Shown here piece after piece: positions 7,450 to 16,157 of a stretch of 33,271 nt of DNA. The notes beneath the pieces were generated by a model, which ran no database searches, was not told the DNA's origin, and saw only the letters and a program-made list of their open reading frames with translations. The position numbers and the translations under genes are program-made. The stretch comes from Tissierellales bacterium (GTDB taxonomy: Bacteria; Bacillota; Clostridia; Tissierellales; JAOAQY01): contig JAOAQY010000108.1 in the NCBI GenBank assembly GCA_025210965.1, forward strand, positions 1-33,271, written 5' to 3'. Each line of letters opens with the position of its first letter. The first letter of the stretch is position 1.

Positions 7450-8244
7450 ATGCTTAAATTAAGAAAAATACAGTCTATGATAGTAGCTATGGTGGTATCT
7501 GGTGCTGTTCTGACGGGTTGTACAGGGCAGACAGAAGAGGCTGAACTCAGTCAGCTCAATATATTTGCCGCCGCAAGCTTGACCAATGCTTTAGAAGAAA
7601 TTGAAAAGAATTTTGAAAATAATAATAGTGAGATTGACTTGATATTGAACTTTGGTTCATCTGGTTCGCTTCAAAAGCAAATACAACAAGGAGCACCAGT
7701 TGATGTTTTCTTCTCAGCTAGTAAGAAAAAGCTTGAAAGTGTAATTGAAACAGGAGAAATAGAAGCTGATGATGTAGTGGAACTTTTGAAGAACAATTTA
7801 GTAGTTATTACACCTTTTACATTGGATTATCTTCCTACTAAACTAGAGGATTTAAGTAGCAAATATATAAGAAAAGTATCGATAGCGGCTCCGGAATCTG
7901 CACCAGCAGGAAGATATGCAAAAGAAAGTCTTGAAAAAAGTGGGCTTTTTGAAACGCTGAAGGATAAGATGGTTTATGGGAAGGATGTAAGACAGACATT
8001 AAATTATGTTGAAACTGGAGAAGTTGAAGCTGGTATAGTTTACTCAAGCGATGCAGTAGTATTAGATGGAGGAAGTATAGCGTTTGAAATTCCAGAAGAG
8101 ATGCATTCTGAAATAGTATATCCAGTTGCAACATTAAAGGATTCACCTAATAAAGAGCTAGCTCAGAAATTTTTAGATTATTTGCAAGAAAAGGAATCAG
8201 AAGAGATATTTGTTAAGTATGGTTTTAAAGTAAAGGAAGATTAG
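7450..8244 (+). CDS. modA: Molybdate ABC transporter substrate-binding lipoprotein ModA
   Basis: The protein is 264 residues and has a lipoprotein signal: basic N-terminus, hydrophobic stretch to about residue 20, then lipobox LTGC with lipidated Cys24. It should sit on the outer face of the membrane and deliver molybdate (or tungstate) to ModB. Family motifs are visible: FAAASLTNALEEI just after the linker, NFGSSGSLQKQIQQGAPVD, then FFSAS, and PESAPAGRYA. Start 7450 is chosen over 7444 because the GGAGG at 7439-7443 would directly abut the latter. ModB follows after 4 bp. Tungstate specificity cannot be excluded. Confidence 0.92.
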   Translation: MLKLRKIQSMIVAMVVSGAVLTGCTGQTEEAELSQLNIFAAASLTNALEEIEKNFENNNSEIDLILNFGSSGSLQKQIQQGAPVDVFFSASKKKLESVIETGEIEADDVVELLKNNLVVITPFTLDYLPTKLEDLSSKYIRKVSIAAPESAPAGRYAKESLEKSGLFETLKDKMVYGKDVRQTLNYVETGEVEAGIVYSSDAVVLDGGSIAFEIPEEMHSEIVYPVATLKDSPNKELAQKFLDYLQEKESEEIFVKYGFKVKED

Positions 8245-8248
8245 ATTT

Positions 8249-8902
8249 ATGTGGGAGCCTATAATTATTTCTATAAAGACCGCATTTGTAGCAACTATTA
8301 TAGTACTAATAATAGGTGTGATTTGTGCCTTGATTTCAGTTAATAAAGAATTCAAAGGGAAGGTTGCTTTTGAAACAATTATGACGATGCCATTGGTTAT
8401 TCCGCCATCGATTACAGGTTATGTATTACTTGTATTATTAGGCAAAAATGGTCCAATTGGAAAAGCAATATTTGAATTAACTGGTCATAGAATAATATTT
8501 ACGTGGGGCGCTGCGGTTATAGCCGCTGTAGTTGTTTCACTTCCACTAATGTATCAGAGCATAAGGGCATCCTTTTTATCTGTAGAAAAAGCATATTTTG
8601 AAGCTGCTAAGTTAGTTGGGGCTAATAACAGACAATGTTTTTTTCACGTTATGTTGCCATTGTCATTTAGAGGCATTTTGGCGGGAACAGTCCTATCGTT
8701 TTGTCGTGCTATGGGTGAATTTGGAGCAACACTTATGGTTGCTGGAAATATTCCGGGGAAAACTCAAACTATACCTATTGGAGTTTATTTTGCTGTTGAA
8801 GCAGGAGATTGGAATAAAGCAAATTTATTATTAGCTGTAGTTGTAATATTTAGTTTTGGAGCAATATATACTATTGATTATTTTAATAAAAAAGTAAAAT
8901 AA
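8249..8902 (+). CDS. modB: Molybdate ABC transporter permease ModB
   Basis: The protein is 217 residues with about five membrane segments, typical of ModB/CysT-type permeases. The ATPase-docking EAA loop is clear (EAAKLVGANNR near residue 114, followed by PLSFRGILAG), and the downstream MGEFGATLMVAGN segment is a strong ModB hallmark. The start is 4 bp after modA, with GGAAG at 8236-8240 as ribosome binding site. The expected ATPase gene modC is absent; the next gene is an unrelated D-aminoacylase. The permease must borrow an ATPase from another locus, unless modC was lost here. Confidence 0.93.
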   Translation: MWEPIIISIKTAFVATIIVLIIGVICALISVNKEFKGKVAFETIMTMPLVIPPSITGYVLLVLLGKNGPIGKAIFELTGHRIIFTWGAAVIAAVVVSLPLMYQSIRASFLSVEKAYFEAAKLVGANNRQCFFHVMLPLSFRGILAGTVLSFCRAMGEFGATLMVAGNIPGKTQTIPIGVYFAVEAGDWNKANLLLAVVVIFSFGAIYTIDYFNKKVK

Positions 8903-8952
8903 AAATGAAAGGGAAAACTACTTTGGAAGTTAGTAAGTAGCTAGACAAGAAA

Positions 8953-10554
8953 ATGTTAGATTTGCTAATTAAAAATGGAAAAATAATAGATGGAACAGGA
9001 AGTAAAGCTTATAAAGCTGATATTGCTATAAAAATGGGCAGAATTTTAGATATTGGAGAGAAAATTGAATACAAAGCAAAAACAACAATAGACGCGTCCG
9101 GTTTGATTGTATCACCGGGTTTTATTGATGTTCATAGCCATAATGATTTGGTTCCATTTATGGAAAAAGATATAAAAGATTTGAAGATTGGTCAAGGAGT
9201 TACCACTGAACTTGTTGGACAGTGCGGATTAGGTGTAGTACCATGTGTAGAACCTAACGATATTACTTGGAAAAATTATATAAGTGGTGTAGTTGGCAAA
9301 ACAAAATTTCCTTTTGCATTTGATACATTGGATAATTATTTCAAAAAAATAGAATCAGTTGGTTTGAGAAATAATGTTAGTGCATTAATATCACATGGTG
9401 CTATTCGATGCAAAGTGATGGGATTTTCTGATAGAGAGGCAACTCCATATGAGGTACAACTCATGAGCAAATTTGTTGAAATAGCTATGAAAGAGGGAGC
9501 ATTTGGAATGTCACTGGGGCTTCAATACATGCCAGGAATAGTTAGTGGTAAGGATGAATTAGTTGAATTGTCAAAAATAGTTGCAAAATATGATGGTGTT
9601 GTCATGGTCCATCTTAGAAACCATAATAATACAATATTAGAGGCTCTTGATGAAATGATTGATGTAGCAAAGGGTTCAGGTGTCAGTTTACACATATCAC
9701 ATATGAGATCGTACAATTCAAGAGAATTGGGATGTATAGCAGAAGATTTAATAGAAAAAGTTGAAAATGCACATAAAAATGGAGTGAAAATTAGTTTTGA
9801 TGAACACTTGTATCTATCTGGTAGTACTTTAATGAGTCAATTGTTACCGCCTTGGGCGACCGCTGGTGGTAGTTCTGATATGCGATTTAGATTTGAGGAT
9901 GAGAGAAATAGAGAGAGATTGAAATTAGAACTTGAGGATAAAAATACAAGTTACAGTGGCTGGGATAACTATTCATATATAACAGGTTGGGATGGAGTCC
10001 TCATTACTGCTGTTAAACTTGAAAAAAATAAGAAATACCAAGGTAGAACGGTTGGCGAAGTCGCTCGTGAATTAAATATTTCGCCGATAGACTTTGTAAT
10101 TGAGTTGTTAATTGAAGAAGATATGGGTGTCGCTATAGTAACACTAGACGTATTTTCAGAAGAAGATACGATAAAATTGATAAAACATCCACTCCAAATG
10201 GTAGGTTCAGATAGTATACCAGCAGGGACACCACATCCAAGGTTATACGGAAATTTTCCTATGTATATAGGTAAGTTTGTGAGGGAGAAGAAAGCCATAT
10301 CAATTGAAGAGGCAATATATAAGGCAACCTATTATCCGGCTAAGACATTTGGATTTGAAAATATTGGACGAATAGCACCAAACTATAATGCTGATATAGT
10401 TATATTTGATTATGATAAAATCAAAGGATATGAAGATTACTTCAATCCTAGAAAAGTACCTGAAGGAATAGAGCATGTTATAATTAATGGTAAAATAGCT
10501 ATTATAGATGGTATTATGTGTGAAAATTTTGATGGAAGGGTATACAAGAAATAA
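8953..10554 (+). CDS. N-acyl-D-amino-acid deacylase (D-aminoacylase), amidohydrolase superfamily
   Basis: A 533-residue, zinc-dependent, cytosolic amidohydrolase that should release D-amino acids from N-acyl (or related carbamoyl/dipeptide) forms. The composite beta-sandwich plus TIM-barrel layout is evident. Metal and catalytic residues fit D-aminoacylases: His61 and His63 (VHSHND), Cys91 (GQCG), His220, His250 (HISHM) and Asp420 (GSDS), then HPRLYG. The N-terminus (LLIKNGKIIDGTG) supports this start, although the ribosome binding site (ACAAGAAA) is weak. The gene lies 50 bp after modB on the same strand with no terminator between, so it may be expressed with the molybdenum genes. Substrate and the reason for that link are unknown. 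Confidence 0.88.
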   Translation: MLDLLIKNGKIIDGTGSKAYKADIAIKMGRILDIGEKIEYKAKTTIDASGLIVSPGFIDVHSHNDLVPFMEKDIKDLKIGQGVTTELVGQCGLGVVPCVEPNDITWKNYISGVVGKTKFPFAFDTLDNYFKKIESVGLRNNVSALISHGAIRCKVMGFSDREATPYEVQLMSKFVEIAMKEGAFGMSLGLQYMPGIVSGKDELVELSKIVAKYDGVVMVHLRNHNNTILEALDEMIDVAKGSGVSLHISHMRSYNSRELGCIAEDLIEKVENAHKNGVKISFDEHLYLSGSTLMSQLLPPWATAGGSSDMRFRFEDERNRERLKLELEDKNTSYSGWDNYSYITGWDGVLITAVKLEKNKKYQGRTVGEVARELNISPIDFVIELLIEEDMGVAIVTLDVFSEEDTIKLIKHPLQMVGSDSIPAGTPHPRLYGNFPMYIGKFVREKKAISIEEAIYKATYYPAKTFGFENIGRIAPNYNADIVIFDYDKIKGYEDYFNPRKVPEGIEHVIINGKIAIIDGIMCENFDGRVYKK

Positions 10555-10577
10555 TCAATGTAAGAAAGGGTGGCGTG

Positions 10578-10919
10578 ATGGAATACAATGCTTATGGTCT
10601 GAATGTGAAAAGTGATTTTGATGTAAAGAGAGCTAGAGAGTGGGATTGTGATGAAGATTTGTTAGTTATATTGGATGACAGATGTGTCAACTTGAAAATT
10701 GAAGGAGTTGAGATGCAGATTTTATCTAGAATACAATTGCCAAAAGTTCGAGAAATTATGATCAGGCATTGTAAGAGTGATTTATCAAATATAGCTACAA
10801 TTCATTTCTTAGGAGACGATGGTTTAGATTCTACTATGATGAATTTTGAAATTGATTATAGTGATAAATGTATAGAAATTATAGATAAAGAATTTTTTGT
10901 AGAAATGAATATAAAGTAG
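10578..10919 (+). CDS. Hypothetical protein, 113 residues
   Basis: I do not recognise this protein. It is acidic, soluble and has no signal peptide, membrane segment or clear zinc motif; its three Cys residues are scattered. ATG at 10578 is preferred to the GTG at 10575 because of spacing from the AAAGGGTGG site (10565-10573). It lies 23 bp downstream of the D-aminoacylase gene on the same strand and just before a terminator, so it is the last gene of this long operon. Confidence 0.6.
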   Translation: MEYNAYGLNVKSDFDVKRAREWDCDEDLLVILDDRCVNLKIEGVEMQILSRIQLPKVREIMIRHCKSDLSNIATIHFLGDDGLDSTMMNFEIDYSDKCIEIIDKEFFVEMNIK

Positions 10920-10927
10920 AAGTGATT

Positions 10928-10980
10928 ATACGTTGAACCTATGCTTAAAGCTGATATATTGGTTCAACGTATTTTATTAT
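10928..10980 (+). terminator. Terminator at the end of the molybdenum/D-aminoacylase operon
   Basis: A 12-bp inverted repeat (10928-10939 with 10961-10972) with a 21-nt loop is followed by a T-rich tail. The Crp/Fnr gene on the other strand ends 12 bp further on; the minus side lacks a clear T-run. Confidence 0.8.
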
Positions 10981-10991
10981 TTGGATGAAGT

Positions 10992-11696
10992 TTAATTGTC
11001 TATTGTCGAACAAATGCTTTTAATTTTTTCAATACTAAGCAGTTTAAAAGCATTTCTATCATAATCTATGAGATTATCATCTTTCATTTTCATAAGTTCT
11101 CTAGAAAGAGAGGGACGAGAAACATTTAAAAATTCAGCTAATTCAGATCGATTAAGAGGTATTATGAATTGATTTGATTGATGCTTTCTATAAAATTCAA
11201 GAAGATAGTTGCAAATTTTAGTTCTAAGATTTTTCATTGAGAGATAATCTATTTTTTTATTCAACTTTAGTGCTTTCTGAGAAACTATTTTTAACATATT
11301 TTGAATTAACGTCTTATGCCCAATACACATATTAGGACAATTTCCTATAATCTTTTCTGTTGGCAAAAATAATATTGTGCAATTAGTCGATGCAATTACA
11401 GTTGCTGGCCATTTATTTTGATTTGAGAAAGCTATTATTTCTCCAAACATTTGTCCGGATTTTAATTTAGATATTATTATTCTATCGCCTGCAAAATTTT
11501 CCTTTGTTACAACAACCTCTCCTTCAACTAATATTCCGATACCAGAAAATTCGCTGCCAGCTAGGGTTATTATTTCCTTTTTTTTATAATTTGCTATAGA
11601 AGGATGTAAACACAATAGCATTCGATTCAGTTCACTAGATTCAATATTGTAAAAAAGAGCAACTGTTTTTAGGGTGTCTAACCATTTGTCGTACAT
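10992..11696 (-). CDS. Crp/Fnr-family transcriptional regulator
   Basis: The protein is 234 residues, with an N-terminal cyclic-nucleotide-binding-type beta barrel (about 20-120; GEVVV and GQMFGE are typical), a long dimer helix (about 125-160) and a C-terminal winged helix (recognition region around 180-205, ELAEFLNVSRPSLSRELMKM). The N-terminal Fnr Fe-S Cys cluster is missing; a CPNMC pair (Cys119, Cys123) lies near the dimer helix. This layout resembles the Crp/Fnr paralogues that control nitrosative or redox genes in anaerobes, but the effector cannot be read from sequence. A GGAGG site precedes the start. It diverges from a small zinc-ribbon gene across a dyad placed exactly as a class II activator site, so that gene is its likely target. 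Confidence 0.87.
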   Translation of the reverse strand: MYDKWLDTLKTVALFYNIESSELNRMLLCLHPSIANYKKKEIITLAGSEFSGIGILVEGEVVVTKENFAGDRIIISKLKSGQMFGEIIAFSNQNKWPATVIASTNCTILFLPTEKIIGNCPNMCIGHKTLIQNMLKIVSQKALKLNKKIDYLSMKNLRTKICNYLLEFYRKHQSNQFIIPLNRSELAEFLNVSRPSLSRELMKMKDDNLIDYDRNAFKLLSIEKIKSICSTIDN

Positions 11697-11765
11697 AAGA
11701 GCCTCCTGTAAATATTATTTGTATATTAATACTATCACATTGTAATCTAAAAAGGGGAAAATACT

Positions 11766-11807
11766 GTAACATAGGTTACCGATAATATTAGAAAAATATT
11801 ATATGAT
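11766..11807 (+). promoter_or_regulatory. Crp/Fnr-type operator and -10 box upstream of the zinc-ribbon gene
   Basis: A perfect dyad GTAAC-N4-GTTAC occupies 11766-11779, the 5-4-5 spacing of Fnr-like sites. A -10 hexamer TATGAT lies at 11802-11807 with no good -35. A transcript starting near 11814 puts the dyad centre (11772.5) at about -41.5, the position used by class II Crp/Fnr activators. The divergent Crp/Fnr gene is the obvious candidate regulator. Confidence 0.6.
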
Positions 11808-11838
11808 TTAGAAAAGATTAATAAAAGGAGGTTTTAAC

Positions 11839-12081
11839 ATGCACGATGGTTGTTCAGCTAGTTTTAGTTCAGGAAAAGAAGTAGTAGATAAAGTCAGAAT
11901 GATGGGGTTTGACAAACAATTAATGCCAATGCCACTTATTATAATATGTAAAAATTGTAGTTCGGAATTCGAAATGACAACATATGAACATACTTGTCCT
12001 AAATGTGGAATGGTTCATGGTGTAACTCCATGTCATGCGTTTGATCCTGAGAATGTTCAAGCGGCAGGAATAGAATATTAA
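11839..12081 (+). CDS. Small zinc-ribbon protein, function unknown
   Basis: The 80-residue protein has a zinc-ribbon core, Cys37-x2-Cys40 and Cys53-x2-Cys56 (CKNC, CPKC), plus further candidate ligands Cys5, His60, Cys65 and His66. There is no signal peptide or membrane segment. An AAAGGAGG site (11824-11831) is at ideal spacing. It is monocistronic, ending at a terminator. Its position opposite a Crp/Fnr regulator and a matching operator suggests it is induced under the signal sensed by that regulator, perhaps redox or nitrosative stress. The extra Cys and His could bind a second metal. No enzymatic motif was seen. Confidence 0.75.
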   Translation: MHDGCSASFSSGKEVVDKVRMMGFDKQLMPMPLIIICKNCSSEFEMTTYEHTCPKCGMVHGVTPCHAFDPENVQAAGIEY

Positions 12082-12093
12082 TACGATAGTAAG

Positions 12094-12140
12094 AAACGAG
12101 TAAATTTTAGATTCTATAAAAATTTCTCGTTTTTTATTTT
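12094..12140 (+). terminator. Terminator after the zinc-ribbon gene
   Basis: AAACGAG (12094-12100) plus AAATTTT pairs, across one bulged base, with AAAATTT plus CTCGTTT (ending 12132), followed by a T-rich tail. Confidence 0.8.
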
Positions 12141-12185
12141 TGATAGACTTTTATTTTGAATAATCTACATATTAATTTATAGAAG

Positions 12186-12194
12186 TGATATAAT
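12186..12194 (+). promoter_or_regulatory. Extended -10 promoter of the SNF2 helicase gene
   Basis: TGATATAAT is a consensus extended -10 (TGnTATAAT). The -35 region (around 12166-12171) is weak, as is usual with extended -10 promoters. Transcription would start near 12201, about 33 nt before the ATG. Confidence 0.5.
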
Positions 12195-12233
12195 TAAATG
12201 ATAAGTATTTTTTGATAAATTCGAGGTGGGGAA

Positions 12234-15200
12234 ATGTTTAAAATAGATAGTGATTTAGTGGAACAAGAGGCAGCCACAGAAGCTGTTTATCAACGGGGAA
12301 AATTGTATTATAGTAAGGATAGAATAAGATCACTGAGATGGAATCATGCGGAAAAATGCATAACTGGAGAAGTCAGAGGAGTATCGGGAATTTATGAGAC
12401 GAATGTTTGGTTTGAGCCAAATGGTAATTTTCATAGAGTAAATTGTACTTGTCCAGCTTTTCATAAGTTTGATGGTTTATGCAAACATTTAGTGGCAACG
12501 CTTATTGCAGCTAAGGCACATGAAAAGGCTATTGGAAAATTAGTACATACTGATAAGGCGGAAAAAAAATCAGAAGATATAATAAATGTTAACGATGAAT
12601 TTTTTAAATCTGTAGACAAGTATTACAGAAAACCTACAGAGCTTTTGAATTTAGAAGTAACATATATTGCAAATCATAATGCATCTAAGACAGAACTTGA
12701 GCACTTCTTGAAATTCAGAATCGGACAAGAAAGACTCTATGTAATTTCAAATATAAAAGAATTTTTAGATAGTGTTGACAGAGGCGATAGAATAAATTTT
12801 GGCAAACAATTTGAATTTGTACCTGATAAGCATAAATTTTCTAAAATAGATTTAGAGCTAATGCAATTTTTGAGAAAACTTCAAAATATAGAAAATTCAT
12901 TTTTTGAGAGCACGTATTATAAAAGTGAACCCAAAAGTTTATTTGTCGGAAAAGAACTTAAAATTCCAAATGGTTTTGTAAATGAATTATTTGGGATACT
13001 TGAGAAAAAGAAATTTATAGCTGAAATCTTGGGTGAAACATATATTAGTAGGCATATAGAAGAGGCTTACGTGCCAATTAATGTTGAAATTATTCAGGCT
13101 AGTAATAAATTAATTGCAAAGTCTATGTGTAATACTAATTTTGTATTTTTATCAGATGATGGTAAATATTTATTGTTAGGTGAAGATATAGTGATGCTAT
13201 CAAGGAGGCAACAAGAATTCATGCCTATTGTTCTAAAACTATTTGATAGAACGCTTACTAGTGTTATCAAAAATGAATATATAGAAAGATTTTTTTCACA
13301 GGTTATTCCATGTATACAAAAGATTTGTAGTGTGAAAATAGGTGGAAAAGTTAAAGACAGAATAGTTGAGACAGATCTTGAAACAAAAATATATCTAGAT
13401 GTTAGTGGTAAAAATGTAACTGCTATACCTATATTTAAGTATGATGATTATGAAATCAACCCATTTTTAGATAGAACGGAGTATAAAGAAGAGACAATAA
13501 TAGTTAGAGATGTACTTGGTGAAAAAAAAGTAATAGCAGAAATAGAGGATATGAATTTTAATAAAAAGAAAGAAGCGTATAGATTGTCAACGGAAGAAAA
13601 AATATTTGATTTTGTGTACAATGATCTTAGTAAACTACAAGATTTTGCCAAAATATATTATTCAGATGCATTCAAAAAAATGAAAATTAGAAACCCTAAA
13701 GAGTTTAAATCAGGAGTTAGTCTGAATCAAGAGTCAGATTTGTTAGAATTTACATTTGAGCATGAAGCATTTGGTCCGGATGAGTATTCAAAAGTATTAA
13801 ATGCAATAAAACAGAAGAAGAAGTTTTATAGATTAAAAGACGGATCATTTTTGCCACTAGAGAGTTTTGAATTAAACTCAGCTATGTCAATTATGGAAGA
13901 TTTAGGGATAGAACAATTAGAAAATGCGGTAGTCAAATTACCAAAATATCATGCGATGTTTTTGGGACAAAAACTAAAAGAATATGAGATAAAGCAGATT
14001 GAAAAGGATGCGTTGTTTAACAATTTTGTAGAAAAATTGTCAAATTCACATGAAGTAGATTATACTATGCCAAAAAATTTAAATGGAGATTTGAGAGATT
14101 ATCAAAAAAAGGGATTTAAGTGGTTAAAAACGCTCGCTAGCTATGGTATGGGGGGAATACTAGCTGATGATATGGGGCTAGGAAAGACTATACAAGCCAT
14201 CGGTTTTTTGCTTTCAGAAAAAGAAAGAGCTACTAAGATAAAAACTTCATTAGTAGTAGCGCCTACGTCGCTAGTGTATAATTGGGAAGCTGAATGCAAG
14301 AAATTTGCACCAAATTTGAATGTAGGACTTCTAATTGGTACTAAAGCGAATAGAAGAAAAGAAATGAATAAAATGAGTGAATATGATCTAATGATTACAT
14401 CATATGGTCTTATTAGAAGAGATGTTGATTTATATAGTGATAAACAATTTGAATACTGCTTTTTAGACGAGGCGCAGCATATTAAAAATCCTTATTCTAA
14501 AGGTGCTAAAGCGGTTAAACAAATCGATGCAAAAAACAGATTTGCATTAACGGGGACGCCTATGGAGAATAGTTTGTCGGAGCTATGGTCTATATTCGAT
14601 TTTATAATGCCAGGTTATCTCTCAACACATTCAAAATTTGTAGAGAAGTATGAAGGACCTATTGTTAAGAAGCAAGATAAAGAAGCTATGACACTCTTAA
14701 CGAATCAAATAAAACCATTTATAATGAGAAGAATGAAGAGTGAAGTATTGCTTGAGCTTCCAGAGAAAATAGAAACTCAGATAACTACAGAGCTTACTCA
14801 AGAACAAAAGAAAGTTTATATGGCATTTTTGAAGCAAGCTAAAGGTGAAATGTCTCAGGAAATAAAGGAAAATGGTTTGGCTAAAAGTCATATAAAAATA
14901 CTGACATTGCTTACGAGATTACGTCAATTATGTTGCGATCCTAATGTGTTTTTAGAAAATTACTCTGGTGGAAGTGCTAAAATGGATTTGCTAGAGGAGA
15001 TAGTAGCTGAAGCTATAAGTGGAAATCATAGAATGCTTATATTTTCACAATTTACCAGTATGTTAGATGAGATTGGAGAGAGACTTCAAGGGATGAATAT
15101 AGATTATTTTAGACTAGATGGATCTACTCTTATGAAGAGAAGAGGCGATATGGTAAATTCATTTAACGATGGAGAAAATTCTGTATTTTTGATATCATTG

Positions 15201-15485
15201 AAGGCAGGTGGAACTGGTTTAAATCTAACTGGAGCAGATATGGTTATTCATTTTGACCCTTGGTGGAACCCAGCAGTTGAAGAGCAGGCAACAGATAGAG
15301 CTTATAGAATGGGTCAAAATCAAAAAGTTCAGGTTTTGAAGTTAATTGCAAAAGGTACTATTGAAGAAAAAATAGCAAAACTTCAAAAAAAGAAAAAAGA
15401 GATGGCTGAAGCGGTTCTTAAGCCTGGTGAAAATATGCTTTCGAAAATGACAGAAGAAGAGATAAAAGAATTATTTGATATGTAA
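12234..15485 (+). CDS. SWIM zinc-finger SNF2-family DNA-dependent ATPase/helicase
   Basis: A 1083-residue Swi2/Snf2 (HepA-like) DNA translocase. The N-terminus carries a SWIM zinc finger, Cys71-x-Cys73-x9-Cys83-x-His85, typical of nucleic-acid-binding regions in bacterial SNF2 proteins. Residues 100-600 form the poorly conserved SNF2-associated region. The ATPase core starts near 620: Walker A DDMGLGKT around 643-650, DEAQ box near 745 (rather than DEAH), LTGTPMEN, and in lobe 2 LKAGGTGLNL, then HFDPWWNPAVEEQATDRAYRMGQ, which carries the arginine-finger motif VI. All motifs are intact. It may remodel DNA-protein or RNA polymerase complexes; the specific task is unknown. GAGGTGGGG precedes the ATG. 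The phosphatase gene follows at 14 bp. Confidence 0.93.
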   Translation: MFKIDSDLVEQEAATEAVYQRGKLYYSKDRIRSLRWNHAEKCITGEVRGVSGIYETNVWFEPNGNFHRVNCTCPAFHKFDGLCKHLVATLIAAKAHEKAIGKLVHTDKAEKKSEDIINVNDEFFKSVDKYYRKPTELLNLEVTYIANHNASKTELEHFLKFRIGQERLYVISNIKEFLDSVDRGDRINFGKQFEFVPDKHKFSKIDLELMQFLRKLQNIENSFFESTYYKSEPKSLFVGKELKIPNGFVNELFGILEKKKFIAEILGETYISRHIEEAYVPINVEIIQASNKLIAKSMCNTNFVFLSDDGKYLLLGEDIVMLSRRQQEFMPIVLKLFDRTLTSVIKNEYIERFFSQVIPCIQKICSVKIGGKVKDRIVETDLETKIYLDVSGKNVTAIPIFKYDDYEINPFLDRTEYKEETIIVRDVLGEKKVIAEIEDMNFNKKKEAYRLSTEEKIFDFVYNDLSKLQDFAKIYYSDAFKKMKIRNPKEFKSGVSLNQESDLLEFTFEHEAFGPDEYSKVLNAIKQKKKFYRLKDGSFLPLESFELNSAMSIMEDLGIEQLENAVVKLPKYHAMFLGQKLKEYEIKQIEKDALFNNFVEKLSNSHEVDYTMPKNLNGDLRDYQKKGFKWLKTLASYGMGGILADDMGLGKTIQAIGFLLSEKERATKIKTSLVVAPTSLVYNWEAECKKFAPNLNVGLLIGTKANRRKEMNKMSEYDLMITSYGLIRRDVDLYSDKQFEYCFLDEAQHIKNPYSKGAKAVKQIDAKNRFALTGTPMENSLSELWSIFDFIMPGYLSTHSKFVEKYEGPIVKKQDKEAMTLLTNQIKPFIMRRMKSEVLLELPEKIETQITTELTQEQKKVYMAFLKQAKGEMSQEIKENGLAKSHIKILTLLTRLRQLCCDPNVFLENYSGGSAKMDLLEEIVAEAISGNHRMLIFSQFTSMLDEIGERLQGMNIDYFRLDGSTLMKRRGDMVNSFNDGENSVFLISLKAGGTGLNLTGADMVIHFDPWWNPAVEEQATDRAYRMGQNQKVQVLKLIAKGTIEEKIAKLQKKKKEMAEAVLKPGENMLSKMTEEEIKELFDM

Positions 15486-15499
15486 ATGGAGGAATGATT

Positions 15500-16132
15500 G
15501 TGATAAAAGCAGTACTATTTGATTTGGATGGAACACTTATAAATACGAATGAATTGATAGTAAATACATTTCAATATATATTTAAAAAACACTTAAATAT
15601 TGATGTCGATAGAAAAGAGATCACAGATAACTTTGGAGAGTTATTGAGTGATACTATAGAGAGATATGCTCCAAATGATGTAGAATTTATGGTGAAAAAA
15701 TATAAAGAGTATAATGAGATTATGCACGATGAGCTTACGATGCCTATAATAGGTGTTAAAGAGGGCATCAAAAAACTTAGAGATAGTGGTTATAAAATGG
15801 GAATTGTAACTTCTAAGAGAAGGGCTATGACAGAAAAGGGACTTAGACTTTTTGATTTATACGATGATATGGATGTCATAGTCACGCCAGAAGATACGAA
15901 GAGACATAAGCCAGAGGCTGATCCGATACTCAAAGCATGTGAGTTACTAAAATTAAACGTTGATGAAGTAATAATGGTTGGAGACACTCATAATGACATA
16001 CTTGGAGGGAAAGCAGCCAAATGTAAAACCTGCTTGGTTAGATATACTGGGGCTCCGTTAGATAAACTTTTGGAATTAGAACCAGATTATGTGATAGATA
16101 GTATAGATGAAGTTTTGGATATAATAAAATAA
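15500..16132 (+). CDS. ppaX: HAD-family phosphatase, PpaX/Gph-like
   Basis: A 210-residue HAD hydrolase. Motif I is DLDGT (residues 8-12) followed by LINTNEL, which is very like the pyrophosphatase PpaX that recycles PPi from HPr(Ser-P) dephosphorylation. Motif II is VTSKRR, motif III Lys is in KRHKPEADP, and motif IV is GDTHND. A phosphoglycolate phosphatase role is the main alternative, since the subfamilies are close. The GTG at 15500 is preferred: GGAGG at 15488-15492 lies 7 nt upstream of it but only 1 nt from the ATG at 15494. The gene is 14 bp after the helicase gene and shares its transcript; a terminator follows. Confidence 0.8.
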   Translation: MIKAVLFDLDGTLINTNELIVNTFQYIFKKHLNIDVDRKEITDNFGELLSDTIERYAPNDVEFMVKKYKEYNEIMHDELTMPIIGVKEGIKKLRDSGYKMGIVTSKRRAMTEKGLRLFDLYDDMDVIVTPEDTKRHKPEADPILKACELLKLNVDEVIMVGDTHNDILGGKAAKCKTCLVRYTGAPLDKLLELEPDYVIDSIDEVLDIIK

Positions 16133-16157
16133 TAAAAAGACATGTTGTGTGTATTGT

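Noticed and set aside
14460-14490. Restriction-modification or phage-defence helicase
   Set aside because: The SWIM-SNF2 protein has no nuclease or methyltransferase neighbour; the next gene is a PpaX-like phosphatase, so a defence role is unsupported.
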